Position numbers and translations under genes: made by a program. Below, one piece after another: positions 8,764 to 17,490 of a stretch of 64,000 nt of DNA. Source of the DNA: Streptomyces shenzhenensis (lineage in GTDB: Bacteria > Actinomycetota > Actinomycetes > Streptomycetales > Streptomycetaceae); the NCBI RefSeq assembly GCF_003688995.1, contig NZ_PENI01000033.1:1-64000 (forward strand), given 5' to 3'. Under the pieces are notes generated by a model. The model was given only the letters and a program-made list of their open reading frames with translations. It was not told the origin of the DNA and did not search any database. Every line of letters starts with the position of its first letter. The first letter of the stretch is position 1.

Positions 8764-11700
8764 CTACAGCAGCGACGGGACCTGCGCGGCCGACACCTCC
8801 CGGGCCGCCCGCTCCACCGCGCTCGCCAGCAGCGCCAGGTCCGTCGGCCCGTTGCCCAGTTCCCGCACCGGCCGACGGGCCGGCGGGTCGCCCATGCGGT
8901 GCCAGTCCAGCGGGACGACCGTGGGCCGCTGGGTCGCCGTGCGCGGGATGCGTCCCGTCACCCGGCCCGCCTGGAACGCGGTGACGCGGCCGTCCGCCGT
9001 GGCCAGCCGGCCGCGGCCCGGCGCCGGTTCGTCCGGTCCGGAGGACGGGGCGTCCAGGGCGACCCGGAGCGCGGCCTGCCGCGCCGGTTCCGTCTCCGCC
9101 GTACGACCGCCCGGACCGGCCGCCGCCACCAGATGGACGCCGAGCCGTTCGCCCTCCCTGGCCACCGCCTCAAGGGCCCGCATCACCGAGCCCGCCGCGG
9201 GCCGGCCCGGCGAACCGAGCGCCGGGGAGACCAGCGCGTCCAGGTCGTCCACGACCACCACAAGGCGGGGCAGCGGCGGCGGCGCCTCCGTCCGCCCGCC
9301 CTGCCGGGCCGCGCTGGGGCGCAGCCGCAGCGTCGTGCTGGGCGGGGACTCCAGGTCGCCATTGCCCGCGGCGGGCCGCCCGGGCGCGGTGCGCTGCGCG
9401 ACGAACCGGCCCGACACCTCGCGGTGCGTGTGCCACTCGGCGAAGCCCGCCCGGCCCAGCAACTCGGCCCGCCGCTTCAGCTCGGCGCTCAGGGACTGCG
9501 CGAACTCCCGCATGCGCACCGGGTCGTTGGCGGTCAGATGGGTGGTGACATGCGGTATGTCCGTGCACACGTGCAGTCCTTCGCCGCCCGCGCCCACGCC
9601 GTCCCGTCCGTCGATCAGCACCATGCTCAGCCGGTCGGGGCGCTCGGCTGCGGCCAGCGAGGCGACGACGGCGCGCAGCAGCTCGGTACGCCCGCTGCCC
9701 GGCGGCCCCTCCACCAGCAGATGCGGACCCTCGGCGACCAGGTCCGTACAGAGCGGGCCGCGGGGACCCGCGCCGAGCACCGCCCAGGCCCGCCCGCCCG
9801 GCGACTCCGTGTCGTCCGCCGCGTCCGCCCAACGCGCCATCAGCGACGCCGGGGTGGCCCGGGCGAGCCCCAACTCGTCCAGCAGACGCGCCGACTGGGG
9901 CAGCGGCGCGGCCACGCGCGCGTGCCGCTCGTCGACCGCGCCGTCCGTGCGCAGCGGCGCCAGCGCCCGCGCGAACCGCTCCGCCCAGGCGGGCGAGACC
10001 GCGTCGACCGCGGCCGGTGCGCCGGGGCCGAGCGGGCCGGCCGGGGCGGTGTGCGCGTCCGGCCGGGGGACCCGCAGCAGGTGCAGCGTCGTGGCGACGT
10101 CACCGCCGAGCAGCGCGACGGCGCCGCACGCCCGGAACGTCGGCGCGACCGCGCACGCGGCCTCGTAGGCCGCCTCGTACGTCCCCGGCGTGGCGGGGGC
10201 GGGCGGCGTCTCGGCCAGGCACACGACGTGCATCCCGGCCCGCGGCCCCTCCAGGGCCAGCCGTGCCACCGCCTCGCGCAGGCCCGTGCCGCCCGGGTCG
10301 CCGTCCACGACGACGACCGTGTACGGGCCGGGGAAGCCGCCCGTCGCGCCGCCGGCCGTGGGCGAGGAGGGGTGCGGCGCCGCGGAGCCGTCGGCCACAT
10401 GGCTCTCCAGGCGGCGCAGCAGCTCCTCCGTGCGGGCGGCGGCCTGTTCGCGGTCGTAGGCCAGCAGGAGGCGGCAGTCCTGGCTGTGGCCCGGGCGCAC
10501 ATGGGGCAGCCAGCCGAGCCAGGACCACTCGGCGGTGCGCTCCTCCACAGGGCGTGAGCGGTCCGCGCTGATCAGGACGAGTTCCAGACCGTCGGGGGAG
10601 TGCAGCGCGGCGAGCTGGGCCAGGACCGCGCGGGCCAGCCCGGACAGCCGGGGGCGCGGTCCGGCCAGGCCCAGCGCCCCGGCCTCGCGCAGACCGACGG
10701 TCACCGGTGCGCCGGTGACCGGGCCGCCCGGCGCCGCCCCGTCGGACGTGCCCAGCCGGACGGTGAGCGTCTGCGGGTGTCCCGGCCCGCGCTCCCACAG
10801 CCGCGGGCCCGGGCCGAGCGCGGTCAGCAGCAGCGCCGCCGGGTCCGGCCAGGTCTCCGGCCGCTGCGGGCCGCCGGGAGCGGGGCCGCCGGGGGCGCCG
10901 GCGCCTTCTGCGTCGTACGGCCCCGGGCCGTCGGCCGCCGGATCGGCGCGCCCTCCGGCCAGCCGCCGCGCCCAGGCGCCGAGGCCGCCGCGCCTGCGCA
11001 TGCCCGGCGGCAGGTCGGTGCCGCGCACCGGGGTGCCCTTGCGGCCCCCGGCGTCCGGGGCGTCCGGGTCCGGGTCGCCGCCGTGTCCGTACGACCCGGA
11101 CGGACCGTCCGCGGTGTGGTGTCCGTGCGGGCGCGTGCCCGGTGTGTCCTCGGTGTGGCCGCCCCGCGCGTGCGGATCGCCGAAGGCCACGCCGCCGACC
11201 CCGAAGCGGCCGGCGTGGGTGTCCCCGCCGCCCGTCCCGGGACCCGCGCCGTGTGTCTCCCGCGCCCCGTCCCGGTGCTCGATCCGCGGCGCGCCGGCCT
11301 GCCCGGGCACGAACGGGGGCTCCGCCGGACGGTGCTCCTGGGCGCGGGGTGCCGCACCCGGGGCACCCCAGCCCGCCGTGCCGTAGGTGTGCCGGGCCGG
11401 CCCGGAGGGCGCGCCCTGTCCGCTTCCCGGGGCCGCGGCGTCCTCGGCGTATCCGGCGTCCGTCGCGTCCCCGGTGCGCGGGGTCACCCGCACGCAGCCC
11501 TCGCCGTCGGGCGCCGTCCGCATCAGGGCGCCCGGCCCGCCGGACGGGGTGAGCCGCAGGGCGGACTCGCCGATCCGCAGCAGCGCGCCCGGCGTGAAGC
11601 GGACCGGGCGGTCGGCCACGCGCGCGCCGTCCAGCGCCGTGCCGTTCGTGGAGCCGAGGTCGGCGACCGAGACGTGGCCGTCGGCGGCGACCGTGACGGC

Positions 11701-12147
11701 GCAGTGGAGGCGGGAGACGTCCGGGTCGTCGAGCGGGACGTCGGCGTCGGCGGAACGGCCGACGGTGATCCGGCCGCCGTGCAGCAGATGGACCCCGCCC
11801 GCGTCCGGCCCCGCGACCACGTGCAGCTGGGTCGGGGCGTCGTCCAGCTCCGGATGGGGCTCCGGCTCGGCGGGCGCGCCCAGGGCCAGCACGGCGCCGT
11901 CGACCAGCGGGGGCTCGCCGAGGGTGCAGCGCCGGAGGTCCAGCCGCTCGGCGCCGGCGTACAGCACGACCGGGGCCGCGGCGTCCCGGCCCGCGGCGCC
12001 GTCGCCGGCGACCGTCGAGGCGAGCGCCGACGTCACCGCCGCCAGGGCGGTGCCGGCTGGCGCCGTGACCAGCACGTCGCGGCTCGCGGCGTGGCCCCGC
12101 TGCGGTGCCGGGCCCAGCGGGTCTACGACGGTCAGCCGGATCTGCAT
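8764..12147 (-). CDS. FHA domain / FtsK-SpoIIIE (EssC-like) ATPase-type protein
   Basis: About 1127 residues from ATG 12147 (MQIRLTVVD); a longer reading from 12231 adds 28 unconvincing residues. Order: N-terminal beta-rich region (1-100), FHA domain (about 120-195: GRSADAD, SRLHC, DLGSTNGT), a Gly/Pro/His-rich linker, a region like the central part of EssC/EccC ATPases (WSWLGWLPH), then an FtsK/SpoIIIE fold. The Walker A reads GPPGSGRT, with Arg for the invariant Lys; Walker B is probably LVVVVDDLD. FHA domains bind phosphothreonine, and two Ser/Thr kinases lie next door on the other strand, so it may be their client. A normal ATPase role is doubtful with that substitution. Confidence 0.8.
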   Translation of the reverse strand: MQIRLTVVDPLGPAPQRGHAASRDVLVTAPAGTALAAVTSALASTVAGDGAAGRDAAAPVVLYAGAERLDLRRCTLGEPPLVDGAVLALGAPAEPEPHPELDDAPTQLHVVAGPDAGGVHLLHGGRITVGRSADADVPLDDPDVSRLHCAVTVAADGHVSVADLGSTNGTALDGARVADRPVRFTPGALLRIGESALRLTPSGGPGALMRTAPDGEGCVRVTPRTGDATDAGYAEDAAAPGSGQGAPSGPARHTYGTAGWGAPGAAPRAQEHRPAEPPFVPGQAGAPRIEHRDGARETHGAGPGTGGGDTHAGRFGVGGVAFGDPHARGGHTEDTPGTRPHGHHTADGPSGSYGHGGDPDPDAPDAGGRKGTPVRGTDLPPGMRRRGGLGAWARRLAGGRADPAADGPGPYDAEGAGAPGGPAPGGPQRPETWPDPAALLLTALGPGPRLWERGPGHPQTLTVRLGTSDGAAPGGPVTGAPVTVGLREAGALGLAGPRPRLSGLARAVLAQLAALHSPDGLELVLISADRSRPVEERTAEWSWLGWLPHVRPGHSQDCRLLLAYDREQAAARTEELLRRLESHVADGSAAPHPSSPTAGGATGGFPGPYTVVVVDGDPGGTGLREAVARLALEGPRAGMHVVCLAETPPAPATPGTYEAAYEAACAVAPTFRACGAVALLGGDVATTLHLLRVPRPDAHTAPAGPLGPGAPAAVDAVSPAWAERFARALAPLRTDGAVDERHARVAAPLPQSARLLDELGLARATPASLMARWADAADDTESPGGRAWAVLGAGPRGPLCTDLVAEGPHLLVEGPPGSGRTELLRAVVASLAAAERPDRLSMVLIDGRDGVGAGGEGLHVCTDIPHVTTHLTANDPVRMREFAQSLSAELKRRAELLGRAGFAEWHTHREVSGRFVAQRTAPGRPAAGNGDLESPPSTTLRLRPSAARQGGRTEAPPPLPRLVVVVDDLDALVSPALGSPGRPAAGSVMRALEAVAREGERLGVHLVAAAGPGGRTAETEPARQAALRVALDAPSSGPDEPAPGRGRLATADGRVTAFQAGRVTGRIPRTATQRPTVVPLDWHRMGDPPARRPVRELGNGPTDLALLASAVERAAREVSAAQVPSLL

Positions 12148-12507
12148 CGCCGTCAGCGGTCCCTTCTGCACGGGCGCGGACTTCCCCACCCCACACGAGC
12201 ACGTCGGCCAGTACTGCACGCATCCTCGCACCTGTCACCGACAACGTGCCCGCGGCCCGGTGGTAAGTGATCTTGATTGGTCGGCTCTGCCCCCAAAAGT
12301 GCCTGAGCGGTACCGCAAAAGTGGCTGACCGGTACCGTCCCGGTGATCACTTGAGATCGGCCCTGTCCTGGTTCGGCAACCTTTCGGCAACCGGCAGAGC
12401 GAGCGGAGCGTCTTTCCTTCGAACATCGACGGGAACGCTTATGTGGTGCCCCCGGAGGCGGCACTACAGTGGATCGGAACACCAGCAAGCAACAGGGAGC
12501 ACATGAC
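12148..12507. other. Divergent intergenic region between the FHA/FtsK gene and pkaA
   Basis: A 360-bp gene-free stretch between divergent genes, expected to hold both promoters. It contains the repeat-bearing segment listed separately and, near pkaA, a possible -10 (TACAGT at 12465-12470) without a good -35. I see no convincing small gene. Confidence 0.6.
12265..12352. repeat. Two 21-bp direct repeats bounded by 8-bp inverted repeats
   Basis: Two near-identical 21-bp units lie at 12295-12315 and 12317-12337 (19 of 21 bases match). Each begins AAAAGTG and ends in the palindrome CGGTACCG. The 88-bp segment is bounded by AAGTGATC (12265-12272) and its reverse complement GATCACTT (12345-12352). 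Serial repeats inside an inverted-repeat frame resemble the multi-repeat ends of IS21-type insertion sequences, or a small non-autonomous element. A paired regulatory site is the alternative. Confidence 0.5.
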
Positions 12508-14181
12508 GTGCGGCCGGTAGGCAGCAAGTACCTGCTCGAGGAGCCGCTCGGGCGCGGCGCCACGGGCACCGTCTGGCGAGCCCGCCAGCGGGAGACGGCG
12601 GGCGCCGAGGCAGCTGTGGCCGGCCAGCCCGGAGAGACCGTCGCGATCAAGGTCCTCAAGGAGGAGCTGGCGAGCGACGCCGACGTCGTCATGCGGTTCC
12701 TGCGGGAACGGTCCGTGCTGCTCCGGCTCACCCACCCGAACATCGTCCGGGTGCGCGACCTCGTCGTCGAGGGCGATCTGCTCGCGCTGGTCATGGACCT
12801 CGTCGAGGGCCCCGACCTGCACCGCTACCTGCGCGAGAACGGCCCGTTCACGCCCGTGGCCGCCGCGCTGCTGACCGCCCAGATCGCCGACGCGCTCGCG
12901 GCCAGCCACACCGACGGCGTCGTCCACCGCGACCTGAAGCCCGCCAACGTGCTGCTCCAGCAGCAGGACGGCCGGATGAACCCGCTGCTCACGGACTTCG
13001 GCATCGCCCGCCTCGCCGACTCCCCGGGCCTGACCCGGACGCACGAGTTCGTCGGCACGCCCGCGTACGTCGCGCCGGAGTCCGCCGAGGGCCGCCCGCA
13101 GACCTCCGCCGTCGACATCTACGGCGCCGGCATCCTGCTGTACGAGCTGGTCACCGGCCGTCCGCCGTTCTCCGGCGGCTCCGCCCTCGAGGTGCTGCAC
13201 CAGCACCTGAGCGCCGAGCCGCGCCGCCCGTCCACCGTGCCCGACCCGCTGTGGACGGTGATAGAGCGCTGCCTGCGCAAGAACCCCGACGAGCGCCCCA
13301 GCGCCGAGAACCTCGCGCGCGGCCTGCGAGTCGTCGCCGAGGGCATCGGCGTGCACGCCAACTCCGCCCAGATCGCCGCAGCCGAGGGCGTCGGCGCCCT
13401 GCTCGCCCCCGACCCGGCGCCCACCGCCGTACCGGGCGTGCCCGGAGCCGCCGATCCGACCCAGGTGCTGCCGACGGGCGCGTCCCCGGGGGCGTACGAC
13501 CCGAACGCCGCGACCAGCGTCCTGCCGCACACCGGCGGCCCAGCGGGCGCCGCCGACCCCACCGCGGTCCTGCCGAACACCGGAGCGGCCGACCCGACCG
13601 CCGTCATGCCGCCGATGTCCCAGGGCCGGCCCGACCAGCCCGGGGCGCAGGGGCAGCAGCCCGAGCAGCCGCACCCCTGGCAGAACCAGCTGCGCGCCGC
13701 CCGCGACCGCAACGAGCAGACGCAGGTCCAGTACCTCGACCCGGACCAGGACCCGCTGCGCCGCCGCCCCCAGCGCCAGGTGGCCCGGCCGCAGCAGCAG
13801 CCCGCGCCCCAGCACCAGCAGCGGCCCCCGGGCGGCTACCGGCAGCAGCAGCCTCAGCAGTACCAGCCGCAGCCGTACGCCGCGCCGCGGCCCCAGCAGT
13901 ACGCGCCGCCCGCACCGGCGGAGCCGCGGCGGCCGGCGCCCGAGCCCCGGCAGCCGCGGCAGCGCGGCGCCAACCCGATGAAGATCCCCGGGCTCGGCTG
14001 CCTCAAGGGCTGTCTGTTCACGATCGTCATCCTGTTCGTGGCGGGCTGGCTGGTGTGGGAGCTGAGCCCGCTCCAGGACTGGGTCGGGACCGGCAAGAGC
14101 TACTGGGGTCAGCTCAGCGACTGGTTCAGCACCGCGACCGGCTGGATCAAGGACCTGGGCGGCGGTTCCGGCGGGAACTAG
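12508..14181 (+). CDS. pkaA: Ser/Thr protein kinase PkaA-like
   Basis: Membrane-anchored Hanks-type kinase of 557 residues. Start chosen at GTG 12508, 8 nt after GGGAG (12495-12499); an in-frame GTG at 12469 overlaps a likely -10 and has no ribosome site. Visible motifs: glycine loop LGRGATGTV (14-22), VAIK lysine at 48, catalytic HRDLKPAN with Asp142, and DFG at 163-165. A 16-residue insert separates the glycine loop from the lysine strand. Beyond about 290 comes a Pro/Gln-rich linker, then a single membrane segment near 510-530 and a short outer tail. Followed by a second kinase and prfB, as remembered for S. coelicolor pkaA-pkaB-prfB. A target could be the neighbouring FHA protein (inference). 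Confidence 0.88.
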   Translation: MRPVGSKYLLEEPLGRGATGTVWRARQRETAGAEAAVAGQPGETVAIKVLKEELASDADVVMRFLRERSVLLRLTHPNIVRVRDLVVEGDLLALVMDLVEGPDLHRYLRENGPFTPVAAALLTAQIADALAASHTDGVVHRDLKPANVLLQQQDGRMNPLLTDFGIARLADSPGLTRTHEFVGTPAYVAPESAEGRPQTSAVDIYGAGILLYELVTGRPPFSGGSALEVLHQHLSAEPRRPSTVPDPLWTVIERCLRKNPDERPSAENLARGLRVVAEGIGVHANSAQIAAAEGVGALLAPDPAPTAVPGVPGAADPTQVLPTGASPGAYDPNAATSVLPHTGGPAGAADPTAVLPNTGAADPTAVMPPMSQGRPDQPGAQGQQPEQPHPWQNQLRAARDRNEQTQVQYLDPDQDPLRRRPQRQVARPQQQPAPQHQQRPPGGYRQQQPQQYQPQPYAAPRPQQYAPPAPAEPRRPAPEPRQPRQRGANPMKIPGLGCLKGCLFTIVILFVAGWLVWELSPLQDWVGTGKSYWGQLSDWFSTATGWIKDLGGGSGGN

Positions 14182-14562
14182 GTCCTGTCGTCACATTCCC
14201 GTCGTTCGCCCGGAGGGCGGGCGCTGCGGCGTCGTGGGGGTCCCCCCTGGTCGAGCGGAGTCGAGAGCTTGGGGGAGCGTGCTCTCGGTGTGCCGGGCGC
14301 GGGTCCTCGTACTGGATGTACTTGGGGCTGTGTCCGGTGCGGCGAGTGGGGGTGCCCCCTGCTCGGAGAGCTCGGGGGAGCGTGCATGGCGTCGTGGGGC
14401 TGGGGGCACCTCCCGGCCGGAGGCTGGGGGAGGGAGTTTGACGACAGGGCCTACCCGCTCTGGGGATTTGTCGACACCTGGCGGGTGATTTCGGCCTCCG
14501 CGGTGAAGGTTGGCTCCTCGGGCGCGTAGTTTTGACCGCAACACGCGTCTGTAGGAGCAGTC
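14182..14562. repeat. pkaA-pkaB spacer with three G/C-run palindromic repeats
   Basis: This 381-bp gene-free spacer holds three related elements built on runs of G that can pair with runs of C. They lie at about 14233-14277 (GGGGGTCCCCCC ... CTTGGGGGAG), 14348-14380 (GGGGGTGCCCCC ... CTCGGGGGAG) and 14403-14432 (GGGGGCACCTCCC ... CTGGGGGAGG). Each can fold into a strong hairpin. They look like a dispersed Streptomyces intergenic repeat rather than a gene. The pkaB promoter should lie just before 14553. Confidence 0.65.
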
Positions 14563-15795
14563 TTGGCACGGAAGATCGGCAGCCGGTACACCGCGAACCA
14601 GATCCTGGGACGGGGCAGCGCCGGCACGGTGTGGCTGGGCGAGGGACCGGACGGACCCGTCGCCATCAAGCTGCTGCGCGAGGACCTCGCGTCCGACCAG
14701 GAACTCGTCGGGCGCTTCGTGCAGGAGCGCACGGCACTGCTGGGCCTCGAACATCCCCACGTCGTCTCGGTGCGCGACCTCGTCGTCGACGGCAACGACC
14801 TGGCCCTCGTCATGGACCTGGTGCGCGGCACCGATCTGCGCACCCGCCTGGAGCGGGAGCGGCGACTCGCCCCCGAGGCCGCGGTGGCCATCGTCGCGGA
14901 CGTCGCGGAGGGGCTGGCGGCGGCGCACGCGGCCGGGGTGGTGCACCGGGACGTCAAGCCCGAGAACGTACTGCTGGACATGCAGGGGCCGCTCGGCCCC
15001 GGCGGCTCGCACCCCGCGCTGCTGACCGACTTCGGGGTCGCGAAGCTGATCGACACCCCGAAGCGGACCCGCGCCACGAAGATCATCGGGACCCCGGACT
15101 ATCTGGCGCCGGAGATCGTGGAGGGCCTGCCGCCGCGGGCGGCCGTCGACATCTACGCCCTCGCGACCGTGCTGTACGAGCTGCTGGCCGGGTTCACCCC
15201 GTTCGGCGGCGGCCATCCGGGTGCGGTGCTGCGCCGGCACGTGACCGAGACGGTCGCGCCGCTGCCGGGCATCCCGGACGAGCTGTGGCAGCTGATCGTG
15301 CAGTGCCTGGCGAAGGCACCCGCCTCGCGGCTGCGCGCTTCCGAGCTGGCGGCGCGGCTGCGGGAGCAGCTGCCCCAGCTGGCCGGGATGCCGCCGCTGA
15401 GCGTGGACGAGCCGGACGCGGCGCCGGCGCCGGAGACCGCGGAGCCCTCGGCGGCGGAGCCGGCGCCCGGCGAACGGGTGCGCCGGCGGGGCTCGGTGTC
15501 GCTGGTCCCCGGCGCACAGCCGGACTCCAACCGGGACACGCACACCTCGATGCGGGTGCCGGGCGCCGACGAGCTGGCGGGCGGCGCCCGGGGCACGGCG
15601 CGGGTGCCCCGGGCCTCCGGTGCCCCGCGCCCCGGATCGGCCCGGCACCGGGCGGCGGCCCGGCGCCGGCGGGTGACGCTGGGGGTGGCGGGCGCGGTGC
15701 TCGCGGCGGCTGTCGGCGTCGGCGCCTGGCTGGCGACCTCGGGCGACGACGCGGGCACGACCCCGCAGAACACGCACACGTCCACCGCACCGTGA
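14563..15795 (+). CDS. pkaB: Ser/Thr protein kinase PkaB-like
   Basis: Hanks-type kinase of 410 residues starting at TTG 14563, with GGAG (14554-14557) just upstream. Motifs: LGRGSAGTV glycine loop, VAIK Lys36, HRDVKPEN with Asp130, DFGVAK and the PxYLAPE activation segment. The kinase domain ends near 270. A Pro/Ala/Glu-rich linker leads to one membrane helix near 375-398 (VTLGVAGAVLAAAVGVGAWLA) and a very short outer tail, so there is no sensor domain outside. It is a paralog of the preceding kinase but lacks its insert before the VAIK lysine. Signal input is unknown. Confidence 0.88.
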   Translation: MARKIGSRYTANQILGRGSAGTVWLGEGPDGPVAIKLLREDLASDQELVGRFVQERTALLGLEHPHVVSVRDLVVDGNDLALVMDLVRGTDLRTRLERERRLAPEAAVAIVADVAEGLAAAHAAGVVHRDVKPENVLLDMQGPLGPGGSHPALLTDFGVAKLIDTPKRTRATKIIGTPDYLAPEIVEGLPPRAAVDIYALATVLYELLAGFTPFGGGHPGAVLRRHVTETVAPLPGIPDELWQLIVQCLAKAPASRLRASELAARLREQLPQLAGMPPLSVDEPDAAPAPETAEPSAAEPAPGERVRRRGSVSLVPGAQPDSNRDTHTSMRVPGADELAGGARGTARVPRASGAPRPGSARHRAAARRRRVTLGVAGAVLAAAVGVGAWLATSGDDAGTTPQNTHTSTAP

Positions 15796-16059
15796 CGTTT
15801 CCCACGGAGCGCTCCGCCGGACGGGTCGCGCCGCGCCGCCGGGCGTGCGCGGCGGGATCATGGCCGGCCGCCCGGTGCCGGCGCACCTCAGGGCCGCTGC
15901 CGCACCGGGCGGCCGTCGTCCGACCTGCTCGGCCCACCGTCCCGGAGCGGTGCTCGCCGGTCCGCCGTGCCGGCCGGTGCCCGCCGCCCCGCCGCCTCGG
16001 CCGCCGTCCTCCCGGCCGTCCGGAGGGCGCCGTGCGGCCGAGGTCGGTTGCCATTGCCG

Positions 16060-16065
16060 TTAGTC
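16060..16065 (+). promoter_or_regulatory. -10 element implying a leaderless prfB transcript
   Basis: TAGTCT ends 7 nt before the GTG start of prfB, so transcription should begin at or next to the start codon. No Shine-Dalgarno sequence is present and no clear -35 is seen. Confidence 0.5.
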
Positions 16066-16072
16066 TGGATGC

Positions 16073-17179
16073 GTGGCAGTCGTCGATGTATCCGAAGAGC
16101 TCAAGTCCCTCTCCTCGACCATGGAGTCGATCGAGGCCGTTCTGGACCTCGACAGGATGAGGGCAGACATCGCCGTGCTCGAGGAGCAGGCGGCGGCGCC
16201 GTCCCTGTGGGACAACCCGGACGAGGCGCAGAAGATCACCAGCAAGCTCTCCCACCTCCAGGCCGAGGTCAGGAAGGCGGAGGCGCTGCGCGGCCGGATC
16301 GACGACCTCAGCGTGCTCTTCGAGCTGGCCGAGGCCGAGGACGACCCCGACACCCGCGCCGAGGCCGAGGCCGAGCTGACCGAGGTCAGGAAGGCGCTGG
16401 ACGAGATGGAGGTCCGCACGCTGCTCAGCGGGGAGTACGACGCGCGCGAGGCGCTCGTCAACATCCGCGCCGAGGCCGGCGGCGTCGACGCGGCCGACTT
16501 CGCCGAGAAGCTGCAGCGCATGTATCTGCGCTGGGCCGAGCAGCACGGGTACCGGACCGAGGTCTACGAGACGTCGTACGCCGAAGAGGCCGGCATCAAG
16601 TCGACCACCTTCGCCGTGCAGGTGCCGTACGCCTACGGCACCCTCTCCGTGGAGCAGGGCACGCACCGGCTGGTGCGCATCTCGCCCTTCGACAACCAGG
16701 GGCGCCGCCAGACCTCCTTCGCCGGTGTCGAGATCCTGCCCGTCGTCGAGCAGTCCGACCACGTCGAGATCGACGAGTCCGAACTGCGCATCGACGTCTA
16801 CCGGTCCTCCGGCCCCGGCGGCCAGGGTGTCAACACCACCGACTCCGCGGTCCGCATCACCCATCTCCCCACCGGCATCGTGGTCTCCTGCCAGAACGAG
16901 CGGTCGCAGATCCAGAACAAGGCCACCGCGATGAACGTGCTCCAGGCCAAGCTGCTGGAGCGGCGCCGGCAGGAGGAGCAGGCCAGGATGGACGCCCTCA
17001 AGGGCGACGGCGGCAACTCCTGGGGCAACCAGATGCGTTCGTACGTGCTGCACCCGTACCAGATGGTCAAGGACCTGCGCACGGAGTTCGAGGTCGGCAA
17101 CCCGGAGGCCGTGTTCAACGGCGAGATCGACGGCTTCCTGGAGGCCGGGATTCGCTGGCGCAAGCAGCAGGAGAAGTAA
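16073..17179 (+). CDS. prfB: Peptide chain release factor 2
   Basis: A 368-residue class I release factor that ends translation at UGA and UAA. The RF2-specific SPF tripeptide is at 204-206 and the catalytic GGQ loop at 249-251 (SGPGGQGVNTTDSA). The frame is continuous from GTG 16073: there is no in-frame UGA near codon 26 and no programmed frameshift of the E. coli kind. The GTG lies just after a -10-like TAGTCT, suggesting a leaderless mRNA. A strong terminator follows. Confidence 0.97.
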   Translation: MAVVDVSEELKSLSSTMESIEAVLDLDRMRADIAVLEEQAAAPSLWDNPDEAQKITSKLSHLQAEVRKAEALRGRIDDLSVLFELAEAEDDPDTRAEAEAELTEVRKALDEMEVRTLLSGEYDAREALVNIRAEAGGVDAADFAEKLQRMYLRWAEQHGYRTEVYETSYAEEAGIKSTTFAVQVPYAYGTLSVEQGTHRLVRISPFDNQGRRQTSFAGVEILPVVEQSDHVEIDESELRIDVYRSSGPGGQGVNTTDSAVRITHLPTGIVVSCQNERSQIQNKATAMNVLQAKLLERRRQEEQARMDALKGDGGNSWGNQMRSYVLHPYQMVKDLRTEFEVGNPEAVFNGEIDGFLEAGIRWRKQQEK

Positions 17180-17490
17180 CCAAGTCGACAGCGCCGACAG
17201 CGCAACTGCCGCCTCCAGGGCGGCAGTTGCCGTTTTGTCTGGGTTTTACATCACACTCACAGGCGCCAACTCCCCGTAAATGCCCTGTCGGTGGACATTG
17301 CACGCGCAACGGCCTTGACGATCCCTTGGAAAATGGGAAGGGTGAAGCGTGCCATGCGTATCTCTGGGGCGCATGTGAACCGGGGGGCGTGAAGGACGTG
17401 AGGAACACGGACTTCACCGGCTACCCCCGTCGATCACGGCCGGCCCCATGCGCCGCACAGTGACCATCAGCTACTGGGGGTAGCAACCAC
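17180..17490. other. Intergenic region before the LAETG protein gene
   Basis: After the prfB terminator there are about 250 bp without a clear gene. A possible promoter is TTGACG at 17315-17320 with AAGGGT at 17338-17343 (17-bp spacer). It is followed by a 12-codon mini-ORF (ATG near 17355, MRISGAHVNRGA) for which I see no ribosome site. The ribosome site GGGGG at 17475-17479 belongs to the next gene. Confidence 0.4.
17202..17236 (+). terminator. Intrinsic terminator after prfB
   Basis: A perfect 12-bp stem (17202-17213 with 17219-17230, GCAACTGCCGCC arm) and a 5-nt loop are followed by CGTTTTGTCT, a T-rich tract that is rare in this genome. Confidence 0.85.

Noticed and set aside
14229..14435. 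Riboswitch between the kinase genes
   Set aside because: The hairpins are copies of one G/C-run element and show no conserved aptamer-like core.
15845..16063. 72-codon frame between pkaB and prfB
   Set aside because: No ribosome site, no recognisable motif, and it covers the prfB promoter.
16073..16160. Programmed +1 frameshift in prfB
   Set aside because: The reading frame is continuous from the GTG and has no in-frame TGA in the first 30 codons.
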